Shown here: in pieces, positions 1 through 9,696 of the stretch | Position numbering within the stretch: the stretch's first letter is position 1 | Layout of the letters: every line of letters begins with the position of its first letter | From: Diphasiastrum complanatum | Taxonomy: Eukaryota > Streptophyta > Lycopodiopsida > Lycopodiales > Lycopodiaceae | NCBI GenBank assembly: GCA_029204225.1 | Contig: CM055107.1 | Location: forward strand, 17,606,051-17,670,050 | Direction: 5' to 3' | Length of the DNA: 64,000 nucleotides | The notes under the pieces: generated by a model | Databases searched by the model: none | What the model was told of the DNA's origin: nothing | What the model saw: only the letters and a program-made list of their open reading frames with translations | Made by a program: the position numbers and the translations under genes

Positions 1-753
1 GAACAAGAGCACCAGGTCCCAGCGCCATAGTAGTTGATGTACTTTATGAAATCTCTACCGACGTCCTATCAGCCGCTGAGAATGCTCATACTGAGTCTAC
101 CAGATATGACATTCGACAAAGCAATCATCCTTGTTGCTAATGAGAGACTGATAAGAGACGAAGGAGAGGGAAGCAGTGATCAAGAGAAGGCTCTCTTTAT
201 GAAAGGAAAGAAGAAGAACAAGCCAAGATTCGAACAGAGGAAGTCTTCGAATTAACAATCTTCTTCCTGCGATCACTGCCACAAACCAGGCCATACGGCC
301 AACAAATGTTGGTTCAATCCAGCAATACCTTGCATGCACTGCAAGAAGAAAGAACATTTTGCATATGATTGCAGATTCAACCCAAGAAGAAAGAATAAAG
401 CTGAAAAAGCTAATGTTGTAGAGTCATCAAAGGATGCAGATAGAGATGATGAAGCTTTCACGATACTCGATGAAGCTTCAACGAGCTACACTGAACACGA
501 CTACGATGTAGTCATTGATTCATGAGCAACATCACACATCACCTGCAACAAGAAGATCTTGATCGACTTTAGAGAGCTCGAAAACAACAGAGCAATGATT
601 CTAGGTGATGGGAGCAAACACGATGTCAAAGGCATCGGCACTCTACAGCTGCGAACATTGTCAGGCCAAGCAGAGCTGCCGGGAGTACTCTACGTGCCCT
701 CACTCAAAAAAGATTTGCTATCTGTCTCCAAGATGACAGATCTTGGCATTTGA
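1..753 (+). pseudogene. Copia element A: gag C-terminus, zinc knuckles and protease (broken)
   Basis: This is the 3' part of a Ty1/copia gag followed by the aspartic protease; the element's 5' LTR and gag start lie outside the window. Two CX2CX4HX4C zinc knuckles are visible at about 270-400 (CDHCHKPGHTANKC and CMHCKKKEHFAYDC), which in this family bind element RNA. The protease follows: the catalytic Asp-Ser-Gly reads Asp-Ser-stop because GGA has become TGA at 523-525, and the frame then resumes with ATSH and a normal flap region (GVLYVPSLKKDLLSVSKM) up to a second stop near 751. The gag part also has a TAA stop near 253. The product cannot be made as a polyprotein. Family assignment is firm from the order zinc knuckle, DSG, LLSVSKM. 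Confidence 0.9.
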
Positions 754-879
754 GTTTTGTTCGATGACAACACTTGCCGCATGATCGAGAAAACGACAAA
801 CAAGTTGTTGACGGTCGGATGGAGAGAAGGAAACCTACTACCAGGCCAAAATAATCAGCAACTCTGATAGCATATTAAA

Positions 880-1800
880 TGCATCAGAAAATGAACATCA
901 GCTCTGGCATAGGGGAATGTATCATCTGAACATGCGAAGCCTGTATGACATGAGCAGAAAAGACATAGTCACAGGTCTCAAGATTTCAAGGCCCGAAACT
1001 GAGTTCTGCGAAGCCTGTCAAAAAGGCAATTAGAATCCATTCACACATGAGGGAAGAAGAGCCAAGGAAGTTCTTGAGCTCGTCTATTCTGATGTCTGTG
1101 GACCGATGAAGATGGATTTGCTCTCAAGTTTCAGATATTTTCTGACGTTCATAGGAGATTATAGCCGGATGACCACGATCTACTACCTAAAGAAGAAATC
1201 CAAAGTGTTTGATTCCTTCAAGAAGTTCGTGGCATTTGCAGAGCGACACACCTCGAAAAGAATACAGATCCTTAGATCTGACAATGGAGGTGAATACGAA
1301 AGCAAAGAATTCTCAAGATTCTGCGAAGAACAGAGGATCGAACACCAGTTCACTCCTGCATACACACCAGAATACAATGGTGTAGCAAAAAGAAGAAATA
1401 GAACGCTAGTGGAAGGAGCCAGATGCATGATGGCACAGGCTCATTTGCCAGGTCAATTTTGGGCTGAGGCAATAGCTGCAGCTGTACACCTGCAGAATAG
1501 ACATCGACAACGCTGGATAACAAGACGTCGTACGAAATGTGGACAGGTAGAAAGCCTGATCTGTCATACGTATGTGTGTTCGGATGTGCAACATATAAGC
1601 ACATTCCAAAAAAAAAAGAAACAAGCTCGATGACAAATCAAAACAAACAATCATGGTCGGCTATCCGAACGGACCACAAGTGTATAGGCTCTACGATCCA
1701 ACCACGAAGAAGGTTGTTTCGAGCAGAGATGTGAAGTTCGATGAGTCCACATTCCCTGGACTGAAAGACGAAAGAGGCCATGAGATCTTCACACTGTTGT
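880..1800 (+). pseudogene. Copia element A: GAG-pre-integrase and integrase (inactive)
   Basis: Continues the element A polyprotein. The pre-integrase zinc-binding region (LWHRGMYHLNMRSL ... CEACQKG) runs from about 900, with a stop at about 1031. The integrase core has the first Asp in YSDVCGP (about 1089) and the second in RSDNGGEY (codon 1280-1282). Exactly 35 residues later the catalytic Glu is replaced by Lys (AAA at 1388-1390, in NGVAKRRNR). The frame shifts near 1505-1515 and again at a run of ten A's (1608-1617), after which the C-terminal integrase sequence (GYPNGPQVYRLYDP, VVSSRDVKFDE) continues. It cannot integrate DNA even if translated. Confidence 0.92.
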
Positions 1801-2059
1801 CTATTCAAGAGGGAGATCGAGAATAAACATCAAATCCAAATGCAGAGCCGCAGACTCCAGAGCAGCAGGAAGCAGAGGATCAACCCCACGAACAAGAAAC
1901 GTTCGAGTAGCGACGAAACGAACCTAGAAGGTCAACGAGACAAAGAAGACCTCCAGACCATTACTGTGACAATCTGCAGTGGAGCGAAGATACATAGTTC
2001 GAATACTGTAGCTTCAGTGAAGAGCCAGCAACATATCAAGAAACTATCCAGAGTCCAGA

Positions 2060-3168
2060 GGGAGAATTCTGGAAACAGGCAATGTTAGAGGAGATCGAGT
2101 CGATGAGACGAAACGAGGCATGGACATTGGAGCCACTGCCAAAAAATAGGAAAATAGTCGACTGCAAGTGGGTGTACAAAAAAAAAGATGATATCAGATG
2201 GCACCATTGGCTGCTACAAAGCAAGGCTTGTCACGAAGGGCTACACGCAGAGATTTGATATTGATTATTTCGACACATATTCGTCGATGGTCAAGATGAC
2301 AAGCATACGACAACTCCTTGCATACGCCACACAACACAATCTGGAAATTCACCAGATTGATGTAAAAACAGCCTTTCTCCACGGAGATCCAGAGGAAAAA
2401 ATCTTCATGAAGCAGCTTGAAGGTTTTGAAGACCTCGACAATCGACAATATGTCTGTCGGTTGCAGAGATGCATCTATGGTCTAAAAAAGACATTACGAG
2501 CTTGGTACAAGAAGCTCGATGGTCTTTTAAAGTCTCTAGATTTCAATCCTACACAACCAGACTGCAATGTCTACATTAAAAGAGTAGGAAAAGATATTGA
2601 CTATCTTCGTGGATGATTCCCTAATGATAGGAAATTCCTTGATGCTGATAAAAGACACGAAGAGTCAGATCTCTGAAAGCTATGAAATCACAGATCTTAG
2701 AGAAGCAACAAAATGCCTTGAGCTGGAGATCAGAAGAGATCGAACAAAGGGTGAAATGCACTTGAGTCAGTTAGAATACGCCAGAAAGGTGCTCAAGCAG
2801 TACCACATGATGGACTGCAAAAAAAAGGCCACGCCAATGATAGCTGGAGCCAAGCTCACGAAGTAGGATTGCCCAAAAAACGGAAGAGGAAGAACAGAAG
2901 ATGGCAGGTATACCCTACCAAAACTTAATTGATAGTCTGATGTACCTCACAATTTGTACCAGACCCGATCTAGTTTTTTCTATTTACGCCTTGAGCCAAT
3001 TCTCTTCCAATCCTGGCCTGGCACATTGGCAAATGGCAAAACGAATCCTATAAAAACAGAAGACATGATTGCAGATCTGCTCACAAAGTCGCTCGACAAG
3101 CCACTCTTTGCCAAGCAAAGAAAGACAATTAGATTGAACGTACAAGGTTGCAAAGTTCAAGAGGGAGT
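2060..3168 (+). pseudogene. Copia element A: reverse transcriptase and remnant RNase H
   Basis: Ty1/copia reverse transcriptase, recognisable from DCKWVYK, KARLVTKGYTQ, QIDVKTAFLHG, CIYGLKK and the catalytic FVDD box (2606-2617). One frameshift lies in a run of nine A's (2178-2186) and another just before FVDD (about 2590-2600). The RNase H domain is mostly deleted: the text runs through LTICTRPDLVFSIYALSQF and LAHWQMAKRIL to about 3050, then jumps directly to the C-terminal tail TEDMIADLLTKSLDKPLF, so most of the usual RNase H residues are missing. A purine-rich tract (about 3159-3168) that would prime plus-strand synthesis ends the internal region. Confidence 0.92.
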
Positions 3169-3987
3169 GTCAGAAATGGTGAACTCCTGCAACTTTGCTG
3201 CAACATGAACACGAAGCGAAGGTCAACGTTCCTTTACTCGAAGGACGAACGATTCGCGAATCATTCACGAATCGTAAGCATACCTCCAGGACCGCAAACC
3301 GCAAAGGGACGCAGAACGAAAAGTTACGAAATTAATGAAAAGAATGAAAGCAAACGAAAGAAACGAAACGATGAAAGAGAAACCTTTCGCGCTGGCAACT
3401 GGCAACTCAACGGGCTTGGAGTCGTAGACTTCACGCCCAGGTGAAACGAGTGGCAACGACGGAGAGTAACTGATTAGTTGATTAGCGTTAACTAGTCTTG
3501 TGATTTCTGCGTTTAGCCATCTTGTAAACTTCACACTGTGGAGATATAAACTATCCTTTCTGGATCATAAAAAAGAGAAGAGAATAGACAAAGAGAGAGA
3601 GAGAGAGAGAGAGAGAGACGTAGCGAGTAGAGCAAAAAAAAAAAACTAGAAATTAAAGAGCCGTGCATGAAAGTCTACCAACGAGCAAAACACAGCGAAA
3701 GAGCAGAGTGTCATTCCGCCAATGAGCGAGACACTAACGATCTTGCTCTAAAATTAAACTAATAATAGAGTCGTTCTATTTTCGTGCATCTCCTTGTCTT
3801 GTGCTGTCTGTCTTGATTGCTAGAATGAATGTGTTCTGTGATGTGCAATCGCGTGTCTAGGTTCCTGTGAAGCTTCCGCGCATAAGAAAATTCAAAGACA
3901 CAAAATCGTTCGCAAATACAAAAACGAAAACGAAAAAAAAAAAACAGTTTCGCTTTCGCGACATCGAACATTTTCACTTCCGCGACA
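3169..3987 (+). repeat. 3' LTR of copia element A (end uncertain)
   Basis: Begins with TGTCAG directly after the polypurine tract of element A. It contains a TATA-like GAGATATAAACT near 3540, a (GA)n tract at 3593-3618, an A-run, and the short palindromic motif GATTCGCGAATCATTCACGA near 3247-3270 that resembles motifs in the LTR of element C. The end is placed at CGCGACA (3987) because LTRs end in CA; no second copy is in the window, so this end is a guess. No gene is seen between 3,169 and about 4,080. Confidence 0.6.
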
Positions 3988-4087
3988 TACTGGTAATGAG
4001 TGTCCATTACACTAATCCTACAAAACGCAACACGATATACTTAGTGATATGACCACTTATACCACATCAAGCTATAGGTACAACCCA

Positions 4088-4910
4088 TGCAACATGTAAT
4101 ACTCTCAACCACAACAATATGCACCACAAGGACAACCACAAGCGCCATATAACCCCCATTATATGAGTCCAATCAAAGTCCAAGAATTGCCTAGACAACA
4201 ACCCCCTGCACAACAACAACGATTGGCACTCCCAGGTCCAAGAGGATCTACTCAACCAAATAGGCCAAACCAGCAAAATTGACCCCAAGTTCAGGCCAAT
4301 GTAGTGCCACCTATGCCACCCCAGCCTATGAATCTATTTATGATGATGGTTTTCCTAACACATACATAGATGAGGCATCTGTCTCTTATTCCAATGACCA
4401 ATACTATTCAGAGGAACAACCTACACAAGTCGACTAAAATGGTTATGCCATTTTCTCTTCAACACTTCAAAAGAGGTGTTTTATATGCGAAGAAACCACT
4501 CACTTTCAAAGTGAATGTAGACTTCGTTATGATTTTATAGCCGAATGTGTTGATTGTATCAAAAGGCATTGTTATTAATATTGCCCTAACCAAACCAAAA
4601 AGACAGTTCCAGCACGTAGGGTATCTGAAGAACCATTGCAAGCAGTCATGCGTGTGCAACATAAGGCCTTAGATCAGTCTAGGGACCTAGCACAACCACC
4701 CCCTCCTGCTAATACTTCCCCATGATGCCACAATCTTACCCTGACCTTGTAGAAGTCCAAAGGCAATACCATGAGTTTCGAGATGAGTTTGATAACGCTG
4801 AAGCTAGGATTTCTACTCTGCTATCTGCCCAATTACCTAGGCAGGGGAAACCACCACGAGGAATAGAGGTTCTTTCCGATCTCTTACAAGCTCAAAGGTC
4901 TGCATCTTAA
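4088..4910 (+). pseudogene. P/Q-rich gag-like fragment with zinc knuckle
   Basis: A degenerate plus-strand coding stretch. From about 4,105 it reads as a proline/glutamine-rich linker (QPQQYAPQGQPQAPYNPHY ... PPMPPQPMN) with one stop, then after a frame change an acidic stretch (NTYIDEASVSYSNDQYYSEE) and, at about 4,478-4,520, a CX2CX4HX4C zinc knuckle (CFICEETTHFQSEC) followed by a second, weaker Cys/His group. A final open stretch at 4,722-4,910 is Glu/Arg-rich. Low-complexity linker plus zinc knuckle is the layout of a retrotransposon gag C-terminus; I cannot assign a superfamily. Its 3' end runs into the minus-strand element B. Confidence 0.5.
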
Positions 4911-4983
4911 ATTTCCACAAATAGTAATTGGATCCATTCAACTTTTTGTCTGCGATGAGACCGACTTTATTTTGAGAATCCAT
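4896..4983 (-). pseudogene. Copia element B: gag N-terminus
   Basis: On the minus strand an ATG at 4983-4981 opens a frame whose first ~28 residues (MDSQNKVGLIADKKLNGSNY, then YLWKFKMQTF) match the conserved start of copia gag proteins, where the N-G-x-N-Y-xx-W-K-x-x-M motif is diagnostic. After about residue 29 the similarity stops, so only the gag start survives. The ATG lies about 210 bases inside the primer-binding site at 5,196-5,207, the normal distance for an intact 5' leader. Confidence 0.72.
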
Positions 4984-5195
4984 CTGGAACTTTAGTCTGT
5001 CGATAAATCGATGACTTTAAGAATAATGTCGTGCTACACTATGATTGGAAATCAATTATCTGATATTGAAATTTAATACCACAAATTGAAGAATAAGAAC
5101 AAGTGTGCTCTGATTTGATACTGTGAAAAGAATCTAATGATATTGATTTAATATGGTGAAAGATATCAAGTAGTAGAGTTTTGATATAATAGAAT

Positions 5196-5207
5196 GCTCT
5201 GATACCA
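5196..5207 (-). other. Primer-binding site of element B (initiator tRNA-Met)
   Basis: Minus-strand TGGTATCAGAGC, the complement of the 3' end of plant initiator tRNA-Met and the standard primer-binding site of plant copia elements. It sits one base inside an LTR end (...CCAACA at 5,209), in the right order with the gag start at 4,983. Confidence 0.85.
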
Positions 5208-5208
5208 T

Positions 5209-5830
5209 GTTGGTAAGAGGAGGTGAAGTGAGTCAGTTTGATAAGTTGAAGACTGTAAGCGACCTATCGAGTGCGGCGGAATAAGCCTTCTTTTCTAGAT
5301 TAAATGCATGACTACGTCTATCAATATTGAACAAAGCTATAATGACAGAAGTCTTGCAATCTTTTAGCAACCGACACTAAAGTGATTTCGTAGCCAAACA
5401 ATGATGTATTGAATATTGCAATGTTGATGTATTCAACAAAACAATAAGAGATTTATCAGTTATAAATAACTATAGAGAAGCATACATTCTAACATGATAT
5501 TGAATGCAATAAGAAGGTAGATTGATTCAGTAAGTAGCATATGTACAAATCAGATGATGAGAGCACAAAACAATAACGGGTGAAGCCGCGTTCTCTAAGC
5601 TATCTATGAGTAACTGAAAACTCTGTTTGATGCACTTCCGCTGAGAAGCGGTAAGCGTGAATAGCAATAACTGAACTAAGATAGAAACTAAGCTATGTCT
5701 GTCTTTTATGATCAGTTATTTATACTAAGCACTTAATGCGTATCCAGTAGCATAGCTAATTAGGCCGTAGATTACAATAGCCAGTTGGCCGTAATGCGTT
5801 GGCATCTATCCAGTTAGGACTCCTCAGAAA
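5209..5830 (-). repeat. 5' LTR of copia element B (outer end truncated)
   Basis: The LTR ends (minus strand) in ACCAACA next to the primer-binding site. A TATA-like TATAAATA reads on the minus strand near 5,718-5,725. Long blocks match the plus-strand LTR at 9,160-9,684, for example ATAACTGATCAT, GATAGCTTAGAG, TCATTGTTTGGCTACG, GTTGCTAAAAGATTG and TAGTCATGCATT. The expected TGTTGG start is not seen before element C begins near 5,838, so the upstream end is probably cut. Confidence 0.8.
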
Positions 5831-5837
5831 TTTACTT

Positions 5838-6096
5838 GCTCGTTGTAACTCACTCACTCAATCAGAGACACAACAACGAGATAAGACAGTAGGAGATGTA
5901 TATTGATTCAAATTTAGAATTATAAATTCATTTTTGATCAATAGTTTCTATTTGTCTAAAAATTGTCTTAAGTTGCCTTTTAATTCTGCATATAATTTTC
6001 GCACAAATATTTAATCAGAGCTAATATTATTCTATTAGTACATAGATCAGATACAGTCGTGATCTCTGTGGAAGACTAATTACCATTTTTCCTACA
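5838..6096 (+). repeat. Truncated 5' LTR of copia element C
   Basis: About 259 bases closely matching the last part of the 3' LTR of element C (8,837-9,141): both carry TTGTAACTCACTCACTC, AATCAGAGACACAACAACGA, TAAATTCATTTTTGATCAAT and TTTTTCCTACA. The first ~680 bases of the LTR are missing. The LTR end (CCTACA) is followed at once by primer-binding-site repeats, so this is the 5' LTR. Confidence 0.88.
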
Positions 6097-6204
6097 GTGG
6101 TATTAGAACTTACAGAATTAAAGCTGATACAGTGGTATCAGAGCGTACCAGTTCAAAGCTGATACAGTAATATTAGAGCAAATCAGAGTCGATACAGTAG
6201 TATC
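6094..6204 (+). repeat. Tandemly repeated primer-binding site of element C
   Basis: Just inside the LTR a ~35-bp unit containing ACAGTGGTATCAGAGC recurs: copies begin at 6,094, 6,129, 6,164 and 6,194 (spacing 35, 35, 30). The second copy matches the tRNA-Met primer-binding site TGGTATCAGAGC exactly; the others differ by a few bases (TGGTATTAGAAC, TAATATTAGAGC, TAGTATC). An LTR element normally has one such site. Confidence 0.85.
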
Positions 6205-6278
6205 TTCACACCCCTCTCAGCATTCTTTATGCATCTATCAGCAAGCCGCTATCTGGAGTGATTCAAAAAATTAGAAGA

Positions 6279-7200
6279 TGTCGTCGATCATTAATATTCA
6301 GGCTAAGTTCACTACGATCTTGGATCTAGAAGGTTCAAACTAGTTGATTTGAAAATTAAAGACTTCACTCTTATTGAAGGGCGAAGGTCTTTGGCAATGG
6401 GTAAAACCAATAGAGGAGAAGTCAATAGCTACTCCTAGCAAAGAACTTCGATTATATTCGTAGCTAAGATAGTCGATACAAGCATGTTAGTAACATTTAC
6501 AAAGAACTCTTGTAAACTGTTCGAGGGAGATTCTGATAACCTGGTTGCTAAAGACAACAAAGAAGAAAATTTATATCACCTAAACATTCGAACTAGAATC
6601 GAACAAGTCAATCAAACTCAGGAATCAATAGATATAGAGTGGCACAAGAGGCTATGTCACATGAACATGGAAGTCTTGTACCAAGCCAACAAAAGTCAGA
6701 GAATTCAAGGAGTCGAAATCAAAAGTAGAGATATTCAAACTACCTGCAAATCTTGTCTTAAAGGCAAGATGACTAGAATACCTTTCAGTAAGGATGTCTA
6801 TAAAGAAACTAAGGTACTTGAAGTTGTGCATTCAGATATTTGTGAACCATTCGGAGTATTGCTGTTGGGTGATGCAAAGTACTTCATAATATTTATTGAT
6901 AACTTCAGCAAGTTCGCTGTGGTATACTTTATTCGTATAAAATTTGAAGCTGTCAAGAAATTCGTTGATATACGAATTGGGTTGAGAAATAGACAAGCAA
7001 TAAGCTAAAGCAGATTCACACAGATCGTGGAGGTGAGTACATTTCCAACGAATTCAAAGCTTACTGTACTGATTGAGGTATTATGCACATGAAGACTGTA
7101 TCATACACACCTCAACACAATGAAATAGCTGATCGAAGAAATCATACACTTATGGAAGCTGGTAGGTGTATGATGGCTCATGCGAAGGCACCAAAATAGT
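6279..7200 (+). pseudogene. Copia element C: gag start, pre-integrase and integrase (inactive)
   Basis: The ATG at about 6,279 opens a copia gag N-terminus (LEGSN, stop, LI, stop, KLKTSLLLKGEGLWQWV), in which two Trp codons have become TAG and TGA. Most of gag and all of the protease are missing: from about 6,480 the sequence continues with the pre-integrase region (VTFTKNSCKLFEG ... EWHKRLCHMNMEVL ... CKSCLKGKMTR) and the integrase core. The Asp of HTDRGGEY is present (codon 7,023-7,025), but 35 residues on the catalytic Glu is Asp (GAT at 7,131-7,133, in NEIADRRNHTL). There are stops near 7,006 and 7,074 and a frame change near 6,990. It is not functional. Confidence 0.9.
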
Positions 7201-7949
7201 TGTGGGCAGAAGCAGTGGCTACATCAAATTATCTTCAGAATCATATTCTGAAATCTCGAATACTGGATAAAACTCCTCATGAGATATGGTGGAAGTCGAA
7301 GCCAAATCTAGCACATGTTCGAACATTTGGATGCGCAGTGTATATGCACATACCAGATAAGCTGACAAAGAAACTCGATAAAAATATAGAACAAGATATT
7401 CTGGTAGGATTCGAGTTACCTTCGTCATATTATCGTGTCTATGTACCCGAAACTGGCAAGATAAAAGTTGTTCGAGATGTTAAATTTGATGAGTTGAAAT
7501 ACATAGCAGACAATGATCTAGTCGGCTATGAAATTCTCAAAAATTATTATGAGCTACCAACGACGACAGAAGTAAAACAAGCAGAAGATGAAAGAAAATT
7601 ATTAGATTCAGAGGGAGGACAAGATCGAGTACCTGACAAACTCGAATCACCAGTTCGAATTTCAACAGAAAAGCTTGAATCAGAATTGAACTCAAAACCT
7701 ACAAAATCGAACTCGAACGTAACTGTGAGAAGATTTGATAGACAACGTAAACCAATAGAAAGGTATGGTCAGGATGTTTTTAATACATCCATCGAATTTT
7801 GTGGATTCTTTGATGAATCTCAAACATTTGAGGAAGTTTTTGATGGACCAAATAAAGATCGCTGGATTCAAGCAATGGAGGACAACATGTCATCCATGTA
7901 TAAGAACAATGTATGGACACTTGCACCAATCCCTAAATCTATCTTATGA
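7200..7949 (+). pseudogene. Copia element C: integrase C-terminus up to start of reverse transcriptase
   Basis: An open frame of 249 codons in line with the integrase upstream, after a stop at 7,197-7,199. It contains LWAEAVATSNYLQN, TPHEIWWKSKPNLAHVRTFG (core end), VYVPETGKIKVVRDVKFDE and the charged linker before reverse transcriptase, ending with DRWIQAMEDNMSSM, NNVWTLAPIP. It stops at the point where the reverse transcriptase should begin. Confidence 0.9.
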
Positions 7950-8157
7950 AAGATCCTATATTTTATTCAAAAATGAAACACATACTATCAAGTATCATGT
8001 AATTTGGGACTTAGTCGAGAAGAAGATATTGAAGACAGTCTTCATACCCACAGAGGATATGACAGCTAATATCTTTACAAAGCCACTTAGTAAAGCTTTG
8101 TTCGAGAAGCAGTGGAGAAGATTGAGGTTAATCCAACTGCCCACTTTGAGAGGGAGC
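7935..8157 (+). pseudogene. Copia element C: RNase H tail after a large deletion, and polypurine tract
   Basis: Right after WTLAPIPKS the frame changes and reads KNETHTIKYH, VIWDLVEKKILKTVFIPTED, MTANIFTKPLSKALFEKQ, the last ~70 residues of copia RNase H. The whole reverse transcriptase and most of RNase H are therefore deleted, with the junction near 7,935-7,950. A polypurine tract (TGAGAGGGAGC, 8,147-8,157) abuts the 3' LTR. Confidence 0.88.
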
Positions 8158-9141
8158 TGTAGAACAACTGATTAGACAGATCTTGATTCTACTAACAAAG
8201 CGCGCAGTTTACTTGACAAAGGATGAGAAAGAAACAAACGCGAACTCGAAACATTTCTATTCATGACCAACTCAAAAGATTCGCAAAATTTGTCTTGCAG
8301 TCAACTCGAAAGATTCGTGAAAGATTCGCGAAACAGTTTCTTGTAAAAACTCGTGGCTTTTCTTGTTGAAACTCGTGGCTTTTCTTGTTGAAGCTTGAAA
8401 GTTTCACAAACAAAATCTTGCAAAATATTTTGTTTCTTGTTCAAACCTCAGATGTCGCGAATAATTCGCAAAATCTTCTGGATTCTTCTTCAAGCTCACC
8501 TGTCACGAAACTGTTGTGAACAATTCGTGAAATATTCTGAATTTCTTCTTCAAGCTCGAAGTTGCCATCTGTCGCGAACAATTCACGAAAGATGAAAATG
8601 TCGTGAAAAGACAAGTGTCACGAATAATTCGCGAAACACGAAGCTGAGACAAAGAGATGGACTCTCACGAATGATTTGCGAACAGAATTTATTCGATCCT
8701 AGAAACAGAGCGTTTATTTGAATATGAATCGTAGTAAATGGTTAGATATCTACTATTACAGAATTAAAAGGCCAAAAGACCTATAAATAAAAGGCCAAAA
8801 GACTTGTCTTGTAACAATATAAATACATGTGCACTACTCATTGTAACTCACTCACTCAATCAGAGACACAACAACGAGATAAGACAACAAAATATGTTTT
8901 TTAGATACAGATTTAGAATTATAAATTCATTTTTGATCAATAGTTTCTGTTTGTCTAAAAATTGTTTTAAGTTGTCTCTTAATTCTACATATAATTTCCA
9001 CACGCATATTCAATCAGAGCTAATACTGTTCTATTAGTACATAGATCAGATATAGACCCGATTGAAGACACTAATATTAGTTTGATTTATTCAAACTTTT
9101 ATCGTGTTCTCCGTGAAAAAATAATTACAATTTTTCCTACA
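8158..9141 (+). repeat. 3' LTR of copia element C
   Basis: 984 bases from TGTAGAACAA to TTTTTCCTACA, with near-inverted termini (TGTAG...CTACA), preceded by a polypurine tract; the last 300 bases match the 5' LTR remnant. The U3 part (8,270-8,690) is full of diverged copies of TGTCGCGAANAATTCGCGAA, and a 22-bp unit (ACTCGTGGCTTTTCTTGTTG) is repeated at 8,349 and 8,371. TATAAATA motifs at about 8,785 and 8,817 are possible core promoters. No gene is seen. Confidence 0.85.
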
Positions 9142-9149
9142 GACTCCTG

Positions 9150-9684
9150 TTTTTACCTAGTACAAATAACTGATCATACCTCTATTACTTCATTCATTCA
9201 TGCGCATTGTAGTAGAATTTAGTAGCTCTCAAGCTTTCAAGCTTGGACACTCTTGAGCATTCTAGCTTAGTTCTTTAGAGTTCTTTTAGAGTTTTGCTAT
9301 TAGCACTTACTACTTATCAACAAACGTGCAAATTAGACAGAGTTTTCAAAGATAGCTTAGAGTACGCTTTCCGTAATTGTCTTACGCTCACCATTTTGCT
9401 GAATCAGTCTATTATTTATTGCATTCAGTATCATGTCAGATTCTCTATGATCTCATATTGTTTTTGTCTGATAATCAATTCTTCATTGTTTGGCTACGTA
9501 ATCATTTTAGCTGTGATGATTTTAAAGTTAGTTGCTAAAAGATTGACGTGACTCTTGTCATTATGTTTTGTTCAAAATTGATAGGCATAGTCATGCATTA
9601 GGAAAGCGGACTCATTCCGCTGCGCTCGATAAGTTGTTCACAAGTTTCGACTTGTCGTTATTGCATTATCATCTCTTTCCAACA
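9150..9684 (+). repeat. LTR D: plus-strand copy of the element B LTR
   Basis: Homologous over almost its whole length to the reverse complement of 5,209-5,730, including CAAATAACTGATCAT, GATAGCTTAGAG, TCATTGTTTGGCTACG, GTTGCTAAAAGATTG and the common end TCTTTCCAACA at 9,684. No primer-binding site or gag follows, so it is a 3' or solo LTR. Its start abuts the end of the element C LTR and is probably truncated. Downstream it is directly followed by a CACTA transposase relic. Confidence 0.82.
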
Positions 9685-9696
9685 TCATGGAGTGGG

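Noticed and set aside
5819-9149. GACTCCT on both sides of element C, as a possible target-site duplication
   Set aside because: Copia elements make 5-bp duplications and the 5' LTR of C is truncated, so the match cannot mark the insertion ends.
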